Below are positions 26,746 to 38,900 of a DNA stretch of 64,000 bases, piece after piece; the first letter of the stretch is position 1; every line of letters begins with the position of its first letter. Source of the DNA: Phallusia mammillata (taxonomy: Eukaryota > Chordata > Ascidiacea > Phlebobranchia > Ascidiidae); assembly GCA_003260075.1 (NCBI GenBank), contig QLIY01000112.1:70126-134125 (forward strand), in the 5' to 3' direction. The translations under genes and the position numbers were made by a program. The notes below the pieces were generated by a model that searched no databases, had not been told where the DNA came from, and was given only the letters and a program-made list of their open reading frames with translations.

Positions 26746-27224
26746 GTTTCAACTAACTTCGTCTTTTTTCACAGGTTCAAACTTGTTCTGTTTTCGTTTT
26801 TCAGGTATTTATGTATTTCCACAGGATTAACCGATGGTTTTGTTTTTCAGAAATGTTTTTCACAAGCTATTTTGCTTGTTCCAATTTTATCCACAGTGCA
26901 CAGAAAACCTCTCAGCTTGGTTCGCCGTCTAGCTGTCTGTTTTATTACAAAACAGTTGTATCCGTTTTTAGTTGATGTTTCGAGAGAATAAAGTCATAAC
27001 TTCTTGTTTCATGTTTAGTTTGACACCAAAAGTACTATATCGCTTCTATCTAATGACTACTATTATCTATGCCTTGATTCAATGTTAGACACAGATCTTT
27101 GACCGTTTGATATATTAAGTGCTTTAACGTGTAATAGGCTATTGTGGACCTTAAAGATGTTGTGACGCAGAATCACAAAAGGCGTAATATTAAAGACCTA
27201 CCCAAACCAGAAATATTTGCAGTT

Positions 27225-27350
27225 ACGAGAAGACTCGAGTCACACCTTTTTTTCTAAGACTTTGCTTGACTCGAGTCTCAGCTGTTAAAAGACTCGACTT
27301 GACTTAGACTCGTCACACCAGGAGACTTGATTTGACTCGGACGTGATATC
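27225..27350. repeat. GACTCGAGTC-rich low-complexity repeat
   Basis: There are repeated GACTCGAGTC and GACTTGACT words, including short palindromes. It is probably part of a transposable element; no ORF is present. Confidence 0.5.
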
Positions 27351-28239
27351 CCACGTTGAGAATTGACATGAGACTAGAACCTCAGTTTTTTGGAAAATTT
27401 CTAAATCTATTCAAGTTCTCGAAACGGATTTTGTAGTTTTGGACTCAACACCATCAGCAGCAGGGCATCAATTCACGAATAAATGAGTGCCGGTGTTTCT
27501 CGTTTGCTTACGAAATTACTTTACGCATCAAAATAAAAAAGTCAAAATAATTTTGATTTTTTTTTCTGATTAGTGCAAATAGATACAGGGCAACACACAA
27601 CATCATTAGCTAATAAACCAATACAAATTCAACAGAATTTTGACGAACACACGATAAAACAGCAAAAGCATAAGCAATTGTTTATTTGAATTAGATTTCA
27701 ATCAACAAGAATGTATTCTGACAATTTTCGTTAAATACAATGGTATCTGGCCACTTTAAGATTGAAATGTACCTCATTGCAAAAATGCTATATCCTACTG
27801 CACTATCAACACGCTGAATTGCAGCTATAACTACATGCACAAGATCCGATTTGCCAAGCCTTGACAGTTCAGGCTCCCTCAGTTATAAATCCTCTTTGAT
27901 CGGACCCTGCTTGTGATTGATGATTTAATGAGTGAGTGTATAACAAAAATTTAACAAATCTGTTTACTTAGGTGAGTCACAACAAAAATGTGAGTGTCAT
28001 CTATATTGATCAAAACCTCTTTGACAAGGGAAAAGAGCACCGCAACATCACCTTGAACGCTCATTACTTGGTGTTTTTCAAAAAACCTGATAGATGCTTT
28101 TCCTTGCAATACAAGTATTTCCTGTGCGCGCAAGGTTAGTTCAGCGACGCTATCTACCATGTACACGGTTATTTGCTTCTTGACTTCACGCAGTCTAAGT
28201 GAAATGTCGAAACGTCTTCGTCGACAAGCTCCCCTATAC

Positions 28240-28590
28240 TGTCTACTTTGTGCAGCGCCAAACCCAAGCTTGTCCTTGCGATTATAAAAGGTACTGATAA
28301 CGATTTGATTAAATTCATTTGTGAATGCTGCCACAACGTCTTTATAGGCAACTTAAACCTTTCAACGAGTGAACAGCCAAAACTTCGACGCCACAAGACC
28401 GGACTTGGTGAACTAGGAAAAAAATATTCCAGCCTAAAGCTAAAACGCAAAATTATTTGCGGCAGAATTTTGTTTGCCTTATTGGCACAATTAATCGGGT
28501 TTGTAATTCCAGCAATTGCGGGATTGTTAAAAGAAAATGAGAAATTGAAAAAGTTTCAAAACTCGCCCAGGTCAATCCTAGAGTTCTAAT
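28240..28590 (+). pseudogene. Polinton-like companion ORF remnant
   Basis: The open frame carries, in order, a charged N-terminal part (AKPKLVLAIIKG), a cysteine-containing centre (FICECCHNVFIGNL), a basic KLRRHK stretch and a C-terminal hydrophobic segment (about residues 80-93) with glycines. This layout (xxLIxxICECxxNVxxGNxxL, then KLxRHKxxL, then a hydrophobic tail) is one I associate with small proteins next to Polinton/Maverick-type integrases in invertebrate genomes. The integrase remnant 0.6 kb downstream on the same strand supports this. The family name and function are uncertain. Confidence 0.45.
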
Positions 28591-29149
28591 AACCCTGCAA
28601 GAATCAAAACCCATACAGTTAGCTCAGATTGAAGAAAGAAAAAACGTGATCTGGATAAAGCTATGAACCCAACAGTTAACGGGCCTGGGAAGCTGGAGTC
28701 GAAAGTAAAACTGTACAACTAAGCGATTCAACGATAATGCTTTTACAATGACACAATAATTTACCAATCGCCAATAAAAATTTCGATTCTGTGGGAGTAA
28801 AACACGAAAACAAAGAAAGTTTTTGAAATGGACAAGAAGAAGTAGGAGATTGTCAAGCACATCATCGCCTCTGAACCAATGAATTTTAAGCTAAAAGCTG
28901 GGCGAATTGTGCGTTTGGTACAAGGAAGTTCCAATGTCGCCTTTGAACCAGTTGTGAACGGTGAAACGGTCGAAAGGAGAAACTAATAACATCGAAGACC
29001 TGGCCACGACATCCTTCGCAAGATAGTCAAGACGGGAATATCGTTCATGTTTAACAAATACTTGTAACCAAATATAAGTGATTTATATGTTGTTTCAAGT
29101 ATTTGCTACATATAATTGACGTTTTTTTCGAAATTCGCCTTGGTTGTAC

Positions 29150-29565
29150 CAATAAAAAACAACACTGGAAAAAACCTTGGGCGTTGCAAACAGACCGCGG
29201 AAAGGAATTTGTCAACCGGGGACTACTAGACCACCACATCGAGTTCTTTACTACATTTAACGACAAAACGAAAACGCCGTTGTGACCAGCTTTAAGAACA
29301 GTTACCACCAGTGCATACGAACCATTCCAGCGTCTTTTACTCACGAGGAGATATGTCCTAACTTATACGGAGAACCCTCAACCCTACAAGTGTTTAAGTT
29401 TAAGGTTGGATCGTCGGTTCCACTTTCTGTGACACGAAATAAGTCAGGGGAACTTTCTACGACGAAGAAATGCAGTTGGTTCCAAAGGAAACCTTTCAGA
29501 TCGAAAAGGTACTTAAAAGACGAAAAAGGCTGGGTGTGAACCAAATTCATACTAGAATGATTTTA
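29150..29565 (+). mobile_element. Polinton/Maverick-type integrase remnant (frameshifted)
   Basis: One frame gives LQTDRGKEFVNRGLLDHH followed by FFTTFNDKTK, the second-aspartate region of an rve-type DDE integrase core. Another frame further on gives FKVGSSVPLSVTR and a third gives GTFYDEEMQLVPKETFQIEK with VLKRRKR, matching the C-terminal domain and chromodomain start typical of Polinton or F54H12.3-like integrases. The frame changes show it is decayed. DNA polymerase B, protease and packaging ATPase were not found nearby. Confidence 0.6.
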
Positions 29566-30509
29566 ATTCGTGAATCAATGCCGAGAACGTCATCCGCATC
29601 ATCACCCATGTGGAAAGCTTGATGACAGAATTCTTAAGATCAGTTCAATTGAACCAGTTGGTCCGTGATTTCCGTTTTGCGGTGGTAATAGGTTTCATAG
29701 GCTTCGGCGTTTTCCTAAATCGGAAGGCGGTAAGCTTCAGGTGCGAATACGGTTTTGAATTTAAGTTGAGCACGATCCTATCTACTGCAACATCTTCCGT
29801 CATATTTTATATACGATCGTTGATGATGCACGCGTCGTTTTCTTCGCATGTGGCCCAGTTTACGACCAGAGTCCTGTAGGACTCGCCGGTAATTGCCTTC
29901 TCCGGGTTTTGATTATACTAAAACGTACAGCGAGGACAGATACAAGTTTGTACAATTCTTCATAATCCAAAAATAACCCCCGACCGAGTTTCACAGACAA
30001 AGTCTCAATGCGCATTTGGTCCTGTGCATTGAGCTTGACACGGATGCACGTGCAAAGATCTCCCTGCTTTTACTTCGCTGTCCATCCCGGGGTAAAGTTT
30101 CGATGCTTGCACGTGTGCCTGTAGTGGTCATTGCTTGGGTGTTTTTGTTGTCATGCCTAGGAATGTGTTTTACGACGTCGATTGGTGTGGGTTTTATAGC
30201 GTGCGTTCGGATGGTAAAACAGGGAGAAAAAAATGAGTGTAGAAAAACGTATATGAGGAGGGAGTGTAAAAGAATCTGCATCTCAAAGAACAAAATTTGA
30301 TTTGTTTTTTATTATCTTTTTTTATTCCGAATTCCTGAACATTGTTATGCAACAAACTTCGTATTTGGGTAAAATTCATTTTTGAAATGAGAGCACTGTT
30401 ATAGCGACAATAGTTTTTAACAAAGACCAATCACCACCTTACTATTTTGTACACACGAGCATTTACCCGATTAGGACTTTGCGATAATACACGTATTGTA
30501 AGTTCCGGT

Positions 30510-30765
30510 AAACGCTCCTCGGTTATAGCGCGGAACGTCACATGAGAAGAGAATTGAAACGCGATTTCTAAAGGCTTCCAACAACCAGACCACACAGATA
30601 GATATTTTGCTGATCTTATTAGGCAAACTCTTTGAATGCAGGACAAAGAGGACGGTATAAGACGATGGAAAACAATAGAAAACTGTTTCTGCATAAAGCA
30701 TGACATTAACACACTGTGCTTTAAATGCAGAAATACAGCACAAATCTTACCAACTGTTGTGGTAA
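30510..30765. repeat. Direct repeat copy 1 (about 255 bp)
   Basis: The sequence from GGTTATAGCGCGGAACG to CAACTGTTGTGGTAA is repeated, clearly diverged, at 31291-31545. The copy ends exactly at a 10-base poly-G run (30766-30775), whereas copy 2 continues with unrelated unique sequence. Confidence 0.85.
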
Positions 30766-31290
30766 GGGGGGGGGGTAAGACTTAAGCGAATACTATTCGT
30801 ATGTCCCTGTACTGAAGAAAACGTAACGATTGAAACAGTGTTTGATGGAGGCACTGTGTAAATACAAATTATACAGAATGCAGCAAACCTTTGCTTTACA
30901 AATATTGGTCAATTGTACATAGTCGATAACTGTGTGAGAATGGATTTGTGCTGCAATAGGGAATAAGGGAAAACCCGTTTTTTTTTGTTACAATATGATA
31001 AAAAATGATGAACTGCCATTAGGATGGATGTTTAGGCGAAACAAGTGGGAAGGTAAAGAGCTTAAGTCGCAGAGTTAGCACATGTATAGTGTCGTGTATG
31101 ATTGCCCTGAAATAAAGTACACATAAATTATCTGTTTGTTTGTTTTTTAGGCTAAAAAGCAACACACTGGTGTCCGACCAAAGGTGATTCGGAACTTTTA
31201 CGTAACATTTTGCAAAATGGGCAAACTTCTAAAACAACCGAGCATTCAGACGATTAGAAAAATAATTGTATGGAAGTTTCTATTGTTTAC

Positions 31291-31545
31291 GTCCCGTGAA
31301 CGCGACCCGGTTATAGCGCGGAACGCCACACGAGGAGAGAATTAAAACGCGATTCCTAATAGCCTCCAACAAGCAGCCCACACAGATAGGTTTTGCTGAT
31401 CTTATTAGGCGAATTCTTTGAATGCAGGACAAAGAGGACGGTAGGAGACGACAAATAGGATACGGTTTATGCATAAAGCATGACATTGGCACACTGCGCT
31501 TTAAATGCAGAAATACAGCACAAATCTTACCAACTGTTGTGGTAA
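31291..31545. repeat. Direct repeat copy 2 (about 255 bp)
   Basis: Diverged direct copy of 30510-30765 with scattered substitutions and small indels. No coding capacity is recognised. Confidence 0.85.
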
Positions 31546-31749
31546 CCGGATAGAGTAAATAGCACGGGTATTCAACTCGCAGCAATTACTGGTACACACC
31601 TAAACATACAATAACATATGTCACCACAACTCGCATTTATGACGTCACACACAGTTCTTACCAATATGTTGGATGACAGCAAAGCAGGGTTTCCCAACCT
31701 TTTTATGATCTCGTACCAGTTGGACCAATGATACTATGATACATAGTAT

Positions 31750-31900
31750 TGTAGCGGTCTCTCTCACTACCGTTATCGTGTGCCTTCATACTACAGCGAA
31801 CCGGACAGATTGCCTTCTTTCTCTGACTCTCGTCTTATGCGGCGTATTCGCACATTGTGTTATTCTATTACGATGTACCTCGAATAAACACCTCGCTACA
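31750..31900 (+). mobile_element. Short LTR with adjacent primer-binding-like sequence
   Basis: The 151 bp segment begins TGTAGCGGTC and ends CCTCGCTACA, i.e. TG...CA with short inverted termini. It carries AATAAA near the 3' end (about 31883) and is followed at once by TTTGGTGACC, which resembles the tRNA primer-binding site next to many LTR elements. An undetermined base follows at 31911. No second LTR or coding region in this orientation was found, so it is probably a truncated or solo LTR. Confidence 0.5.
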
Positions 31901-32400
31901 TTTGGTGACCNTACTACACGTACAAAACAACCATTACAAAGCGAAATGACATTTTAGGTCATTGCAGTAAAGTTCGCATTCATTATAATAATTCACATTT
32001 TTGAGTCATTAAATATTTCATCATAATAATTCACACTTTTGAGTCATAAAAACATAAGTAAAAAGTGACATTAATCGTCAACGCGACAAACAACGGCTTT
32101 TCTAGATCAACGAAAATAACTAATCCATGTTGCGTTATCGCACAAAAGTGGCAGTCGATTATTACTTCACGCAACGCAATAGATTACAAGTTGTAGAGAG
32201 GAAAAGCGGGAATCAATAGAAATCGGCAATTACTGGCAAATAAGATATAACACCACCCTTCCCTACAATGTACGAATCCAAGGAGTACAGTTAAAAGACA
32301 ACACGCAAATATCGGCAGTAATTACTAACAGAAAGAAAACGCAACTAATCACGCATCGCGTCGTCTCGGCATAGCAAGCACAGTTTGCAATTGGGCATTT

Positions 32401-34940
32401 CTAGGCACCAGTGAGATTCTTGACGACCACCTGACACACTACTCCCTTCCTGTCAGGAAGCACATCGGTCACGCGACCCAAAAGCCATTTGCTTCTAGGA
32501 TGATCATGATCCGCTACAAGCACAACGACACCGACTGCGAAAATGGAATGTCCATTTGTCCACTTCGATCTGGGCATTAGCGTCGACACATACTCGCGCA
32601 ACCATCGCTACCGAAATTGGTCGGCCAAGTATTGTACTCGACGCCAACGCTTACGATGGTGGGTTCTTACCCGTAAACAGTCCAGGCACATTCGGCGCTG
32701 CACGTTGCAGCAGTAGGTGATTTTGTGTAAGGGGCTCCTCATCCTTCGAATCGAACGTCACGGGAACCAAGGGACGAGAATTCGGGTAGCTCCGACCTTC
32801 AACATCAAAGTCATCAGTTTCGTATTGAAAAAGGTCTTCTCTGAAAGCAGAGCGTTGAGAATTTTTCGCACCCAGCGTATCATTCGCTCCCAAGCCCCAC
32901 CATGTGGCTGGCAATGGGAGGATTGACGCTCCACGCAATCTCACATTGTTGCAGATATTTGTAGATCTGCCTTTGATTCCACTTGTTCCGTTCTTCGCGC
33001 AGGATGCGCTCGGCTCCAACAAAGTTTGTGCCGTTGTCGCTAAGGATTTGGTCTGGCCGTCTTCGAAGAGCGATGAAATGTCGGAAAGCTCCAATAAACG
33101 AGTCCGTCGACAATGAATGCGCAATTTCGACAAGCGGCCCTGGTGAAAAAACGTCCCTGCTTCCCAAGGAAAGGTCCAAAGTAGTCGACACCCACCACTG
33201 GAAACGGTGTCTTATTAACGTGCAGTCTCACAGCAGAAAAGTCTGCCATCATCTGTTTGCCCAGGACCCATTTCTTCGTCGACAGGAAAGACACTTTTCA
33301 AGAACACGACGAACTGCTACTCCTCCGTTGATGATGAAGTAGTGTCTAAGAGACGACCACGTGTGTCCCATTCCAGCATGGCCAACCACGTCATGCTGCT
33401 GCGTTATCACCAGGTCTGTAAACCGATAGTCGTAGAGAAGAATTATCGGATGTTTCGCATCAAAGTCGACACATGCACGTTCGAGCCTTCCACCAACTGT
33501 CTTGACTCCATCGACAAGAATTGGATTAAGCTTTCCAAGAGCCCTCGTTTTCTGTGGTAGACGAGCGGCTTCGCCTTTGGCTCTTGACATCGTTGCGATA
33601 ATGTGTGGGAAACTTCGTCTCTATACATATTTTACGATCTCAAGCTCGGCAGCTTTGAGTTCGACAACGGTCAGTGACCGAGTACGTTGTTTCATATTTG
33701 GCAGGAAACCTCCTTGACATCAACATCGACTTGAATCTGGGCCACCAGCTCACGGCTCTTTTCAGCCAATTGAGTGATGAGTATTTGGCAATGAGTCAAA
33801 CCGTAGCGGATTTTTCTGGCGACCAGAAGTCTGTACAGGAGGGCCAAGTATCTTCTTGCTCCCAGAGAAACTAAGGTCCATTAAACCATTGGCTGGACCT
33901 AAGGAATTTATTCACGCTGAGTCCACGTGACGCCTCATGGGCTGGATTTACCTTGGAGCTGACGTGTTTCCATTGACTTTGCCGGGAAACATCCTCGATT
34001 TTGGCCAAGCAATTTGCAACAAACACTGGAAAGCGCTTATTGCAGCTGCGATTACTTTCGATTACCGCAGTTAATGTCCAGTACACAGATTGGCATTCGT
34101 CCGGTTGCAGCTCCTTTATCACAAGTTGATCCAACTTGCCTAAGTTTCGGAGTCTTCATCGGAAAGCACGTCGTCCTTCCAAGCTGCTTTCAGCAGAGAT
34201 CTCTTTGCATCGTTTTGGCCACCACAGTCACAAGCGCTGCTAGGCCAAGACGATCATATAAGAAACTTACCACCGACAGGTTTGACCTTCTGGTGTAGGT
34301 TGTAGGCTGCTTTACATCGATATTGAAACCGAACTCGCCTGACGAAACGTTCCATCGAACTCCAAGTACCCTCTCGCACGAGGAATCATCCACGTCCAGC
34401 TCCTTCACTGATTTAGCCCGTACCTTTTCATCAATGGACGCGAAAACTCGCTCACTGTTGCTAAGCCACTTGGTTAGCCGAAATCCCTTCTTCTTGAAAA
34501 GTGTGAAAACACCTTTGACCAACTGAACTGCTTCTGCTTCAGTCGAAACACACTTTAAGCAGTCGTCAACGTAGAAATTCTTTTTAACAGTCTCGACAAC
34601 TTTATTAGGATATTCGATTCGCAAATCATCAGCGCTTTGCACAGGAAGGGAAAGAAGTCGCTCCGAACAAATGAACAAGAATCTTGTGTGCAGTGGGCTT
34701 CTTCGGCACTTTGTCATTAGGCCACCACAAGAACCGAAGTGCATCGCAACCTTTCGGCTTCACACATATCTGATAAAACATGGCCTTCACATCGGACACA
34801 AAAGCTACCTTTTCCATAGGCGACCTTGAAAGGACTCCGACTTACGAATCGGTCAGATCTGGACCCTGGACTAAAACATTATTCAACGACTGATCGCGGT
34901 ATTTGGCGGCACAGTCAAAAACCACCGGGCTTGTTTGGAT
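32401..34940 (-). mobile_element. BEL/Pao-type LTR retrotransposon polyprotein remnant
   Basis: Reading on the minus strand from 34940: reverse transcriptase start (VVFDCAAKYRDQSLNN, VQGPDL), the VSDVKAMFYQICV and LRFLWWPN block, and the active-site NFYVDDCLK with RLTKW. Next come RNase H-linker sequence, an integrase zinc-finger region (about 33250-33590, CLSCRRRNG), and the integrase core ([25 protein letters not shown]). The BEL/Pao-typical tail is SKWLLGRVTDVLPD near 32450. The frame is broken repeatedly. gag, protease and paired LTRs are not found. Confidence 0.85.
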
Positions 34941-35920
34941 TTCTAAAAGGGTGGATTTTTTGTGTGCATTTCTTGTGTAGTTTTTAGTGTTGCGCCTTAT
35001 GCCCTGTCATTCTTGGTTTAAATTTGTTTCCGGTTAAAACCCTTAAGTTTATATGTAACGTCAGTTTTTCAAACTGACAGAGATAATTTAATTTTGTTGC
35101 ATGGTAGAAATATACATTTACTTAAAAAACACAATCTGTACTATGGGTGAACTGGGTGCGAAAATTGGATTGATGTTACAAATTATTTAAGAATTTGTCG
35201 TTCAACTGGTGTAATGCTAAAACAAAATACTAGTTGTTTTTGTCAAAAACTTTTTGCTAATGTTTCGTCCACCAGATCGGTAGGGCTTCATCAGAGCAAT
35301 GAATTGTGTATTACGAGCAACAAGCGAAAAAGCGCAAGAAAAGCGGGATACGATAAAAATAATTACATAATAACAAAGGCCATCCGCAACCTGGTGGACG
35401 AAACGCTTGTTCATGATTTTCAATTGTTAGAAATTAACTCGTTTATACTGCACGTTTGAATTTGCTCAGTTTGTATGTTGCCTCACTTTAATTAAAAGTT
35501 TATTGAAGCTGGATTCCTGGACAACAATTATATGGGCATCACATAAGTTTGTTACAATCCAATGCAAGATTTTATACAACTGTTCTGTCCGTGTTTTAGT
35601 AAAAAAATCGTAAAAGCTTTCGATGTTTCTTGTTTACATGCATAGCCTACTTACTTACACTTCAAAATGAATGTCAGGATACACGACAAGATACAGCATC
35701 TTTGTCGAATGAACGAACACGAAAGCAGACAGAATTTAGACAAAATACTGATGCAACAGCAAGAAGATAGTTTAAAGCAATTGTACGATCGATTTGAATT
35801 TCCATCAGCAAGACGGTATTGTGACAATTTTTCACGAAATACAATGGTATCTGACAAATAGTAATACAAGTAATATTACGTTACACATCAACATTTCGAT
35901 CCTGCTTCAACTACACAGCT
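34941..35920. other. Gene E 3' flank
   Basis: No gene is called. The part from about 35095 to the gene E stop is homologous to about 41370-42511, the flank 3' of gene F, including AATTTCCATCAGCAAGACGG. The E-F duplication therefore included 3' flanking DNA. Confidence 0.65.
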
Positions 35921-38900
35921 TCAACTGCATACACACGATCCAGTTTTCCAAGCCTTGCCAGTGCAGTCGCCCTCAGTTATAAATCCACCATTGCACTGAC
36001 GAACGCGATAACGTTTTCCTGTGTTGCAGTGGCAACCAGACCACCCACTGTAAGGCGACCACATAGCTGTTGAAACACAGGATGTACACGAATTCATTGC
36101 TAGACTTTTTCGAATGTTGTGCTTAGTTAATATTATATTCACAAATAATGCTAAACTTTCTTGATGTACACTCATAAACACAACAGCTACAATTGCTTTC
36201 AAATCCTTTCAATGTGCACTTACGGTTTAAACAATCTTGGTTTTTGCAGATCTTTTTTTGGAAGGGTTTTCCTGTTGGACAGTTGTTTGTAGAACATGCT
36301 CTGACTCGCATTTTCCTCCCATTTCTACACTGCTTGTTGCACGAAGAGTAGCTTCCCCATGCGTCCCATGTTCCTGTAGTACCTATAAAACAATACAAAC
36401 TGTAAGTTTGATTTTGTCGTGCACAAATGACACACATTCAGTTGTCTTACTGTGCCAAAATAAAAAAAATGAAAGCTAGATTAACTCATACATTTTATGG
36501 TTTAGAAAATAATTCCACGACGTGTTCCACTCTTCCACTTTTACATTAAAAATCGTAATACCTGGAAAATGGGCATGCATGCTTATGAAGTCCACTACTA
36601 CATTAAGAACGAAGATATAATCTACAAGAAAAATGTCGTATTAGCAGAAAATGCGTAAATTTTGTCAATGTTACCTGAACATGTACATGAACCAGACTTC
36701 CAAGCTTTCCCAGTGCATCCCCGGTCGTTTATGAAACCTCCAAGGCACCGACGAACTGCATAACGTTTTCCTATCTTACAATGACAGCCCGACCATGCGC
36801 CATACGGTCCCCATACAGCTAAAACACATGTAAAAAAAAGAATAGTCGCTTTACTGTCGAAACACTTTTTGTTGCATCATATCATAGCGCTATAATTTTT
36901 TTTTTTTTTACTTACGAGTTAAACAGTCTTGATTGTTGCAACTTGTTTGGGGGGGGGGAAAAAAAGAATAGTCGCTTTACTGTCGAAACACTTTTTGGTG
37001 CATCATATCATAGCGCTATAATGTATTTTTTTTTACTTACGAGTTAAACAGTCTTGATTGTTGCAACTTGTTTTTTGATAGGGTCTTCCAGTTAAGCAGC
37101 TCTCAGTGGAGCAAGTCCTAACTCTCATTTTTCTACCGTTTCCACAAACTTTGTTGCACGAAGAATATTTTCCCCATTCGTTCCATGAACCCCCGACAGT
37201 CGTTGTTGGTGGAATTGGTGTTATTGTTGTTGTCGTTGTTGTTGTTGCTGTTGTTGTTGTGGTTGTTGGTGGTGGAATGAGGCTTATAGCTGGAACTGCA
37301 GGTCAAATATGCAACTTGAGTTGGTCAAACCAAACTCTGTGGCTTAACAATTCGGAAGTACTTTTAATCGTGTTTTGCATTAACTTTAAATGAAAGAAAT
37401 GGATAAACTCAAGTCGATATAACTTATATTACCACGTTTTTGGTTTCTGTCTTTTTACCAGTGAAATCACAATCGTGCATTTTAGAGGGACAAAACAATG
37501 CCTAGAAAATTTATCTACCAGCATTAGCACAAAGAGGAATTTCACACTCTTCCCATCTTTTTCTAGGATCTGTTGTGTAGCACCATGGTCCTTTAATATT
37601 AGCGTCAGCATTTCTGCAGTAATTGCTTTCCAATCCAGCGCCAGTTACCACATCAGGATCACTGTTAAAATTAAAGCTATTTAAAAACTATAAATGAAAA
37701 TACTCATGTCTCATGGGTTTTTGAAGAATTATAAAGAACTGTTTGCTGTTTTAACAAAGTAGTGTAGTGTTAAAAGATAGCGTTTCGTCAACTGACCGGA
37801 ATTTCTTTAATTTATGCCGTATGTTTTTAACTCGCTAAACTTTGTGCAGATTTCCATGGTCAATACTAATTAAGCTTAGTTTTTAACACCCAATATTCAC
37901 ATAGGCAAACAAAAATTACATGCTTGTATTTGCACCAAAGCATGTCTATAGCGTTTATCCCTGACCCCTACGGGGTAACATTCCTCGATAATTACATTAG
38001 ATTTTTTGACACTTAGCAGACACTTAAACACTGGAACAGTTAAAATACAATATGTGCGAATGAGGAGATGTCGAGTTCCATGCTTGACAAGTTTTTCCAC
38101 TTTTTGTTGTCGTTTTAGTTCCTCTGTAACTGAAACCACGATCCAGGGGATGATAGCAATCCAAAGTTTCCGGAATTCCTCGTTTTCCGTTGCATGAATG
38201 CATGATATTCATCTGAATTTGATCTTCGTGGGAAGGGCAAAAGCGTTGTCTGGCATATCCACTGCCGTCTAGGCTGACAAAATAAATCCACATAAAGGTT
38301 CGTGTATTTGCTACTTTCTGAAGTGAATATTACTTTGTGATAGTCCGTTGTCCGTTTTTAGAAAACGCCCAGGAACTGTAATGCATGATCGATCCAAAAT
38401 CATATGGCGAGTTATACGAGTCAACTTCATCGGCTGATCTGATATAGAAATTATGTTCCTGTCCTAAAAACAATTTGACTGAGGTAAATCAATAAACCGG
38501 GTGCTCGAACGTCAAACTTGTTGGTTGAAGGTCTTACCAGATTGAATGTTGTCAAAGTGGATCAGTACGTAATTGTCTCTGTCTGGACGGGATTGTTCGT
38601 GCCATATTCCTAAAGCGTGCATAGCTTCGTGTTCAACGATTCCAACATCATCACATCCATCCTTGAGGGAAATCTATTAGGGATAGAATTAAAGCGTTAT
38701 CAGACAACACTCATGCAAATCCTTCATGAATTTTAACGTATTGTTAATTTTACCGCTTTTTCTACCTGTTGAATGCCACCAGTTCTTCCAATGTACGACC
38801 AACATCCGTCACCTTCAAAAAATTCAAGTTTGTCGATATCGTCTGGAAGTGCTGGCTCAAACTTTAGACAAGTTATTGCATTGAGCACTCCAAGTCCACC

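Larger units (their letters stand above)
29570..31740. other. Repeat-rich intergenic stretch
   Basis: No supported gene. It contains the direct-repeat pair at 30510-30765 and 31291-31545 and a hAT-like terminus CAGGGTTTCCCAACC near 31688 with no clear partner end. Open frames here have no recognisable motif. Confidence 0.5.

Noticed and set aside
32983-33342. Long frames on the + strand over 32.6-34.5 kb
   Set aside because: They are antisense shadows of the BEL/Pao integrase and reverse transcriptase regions.
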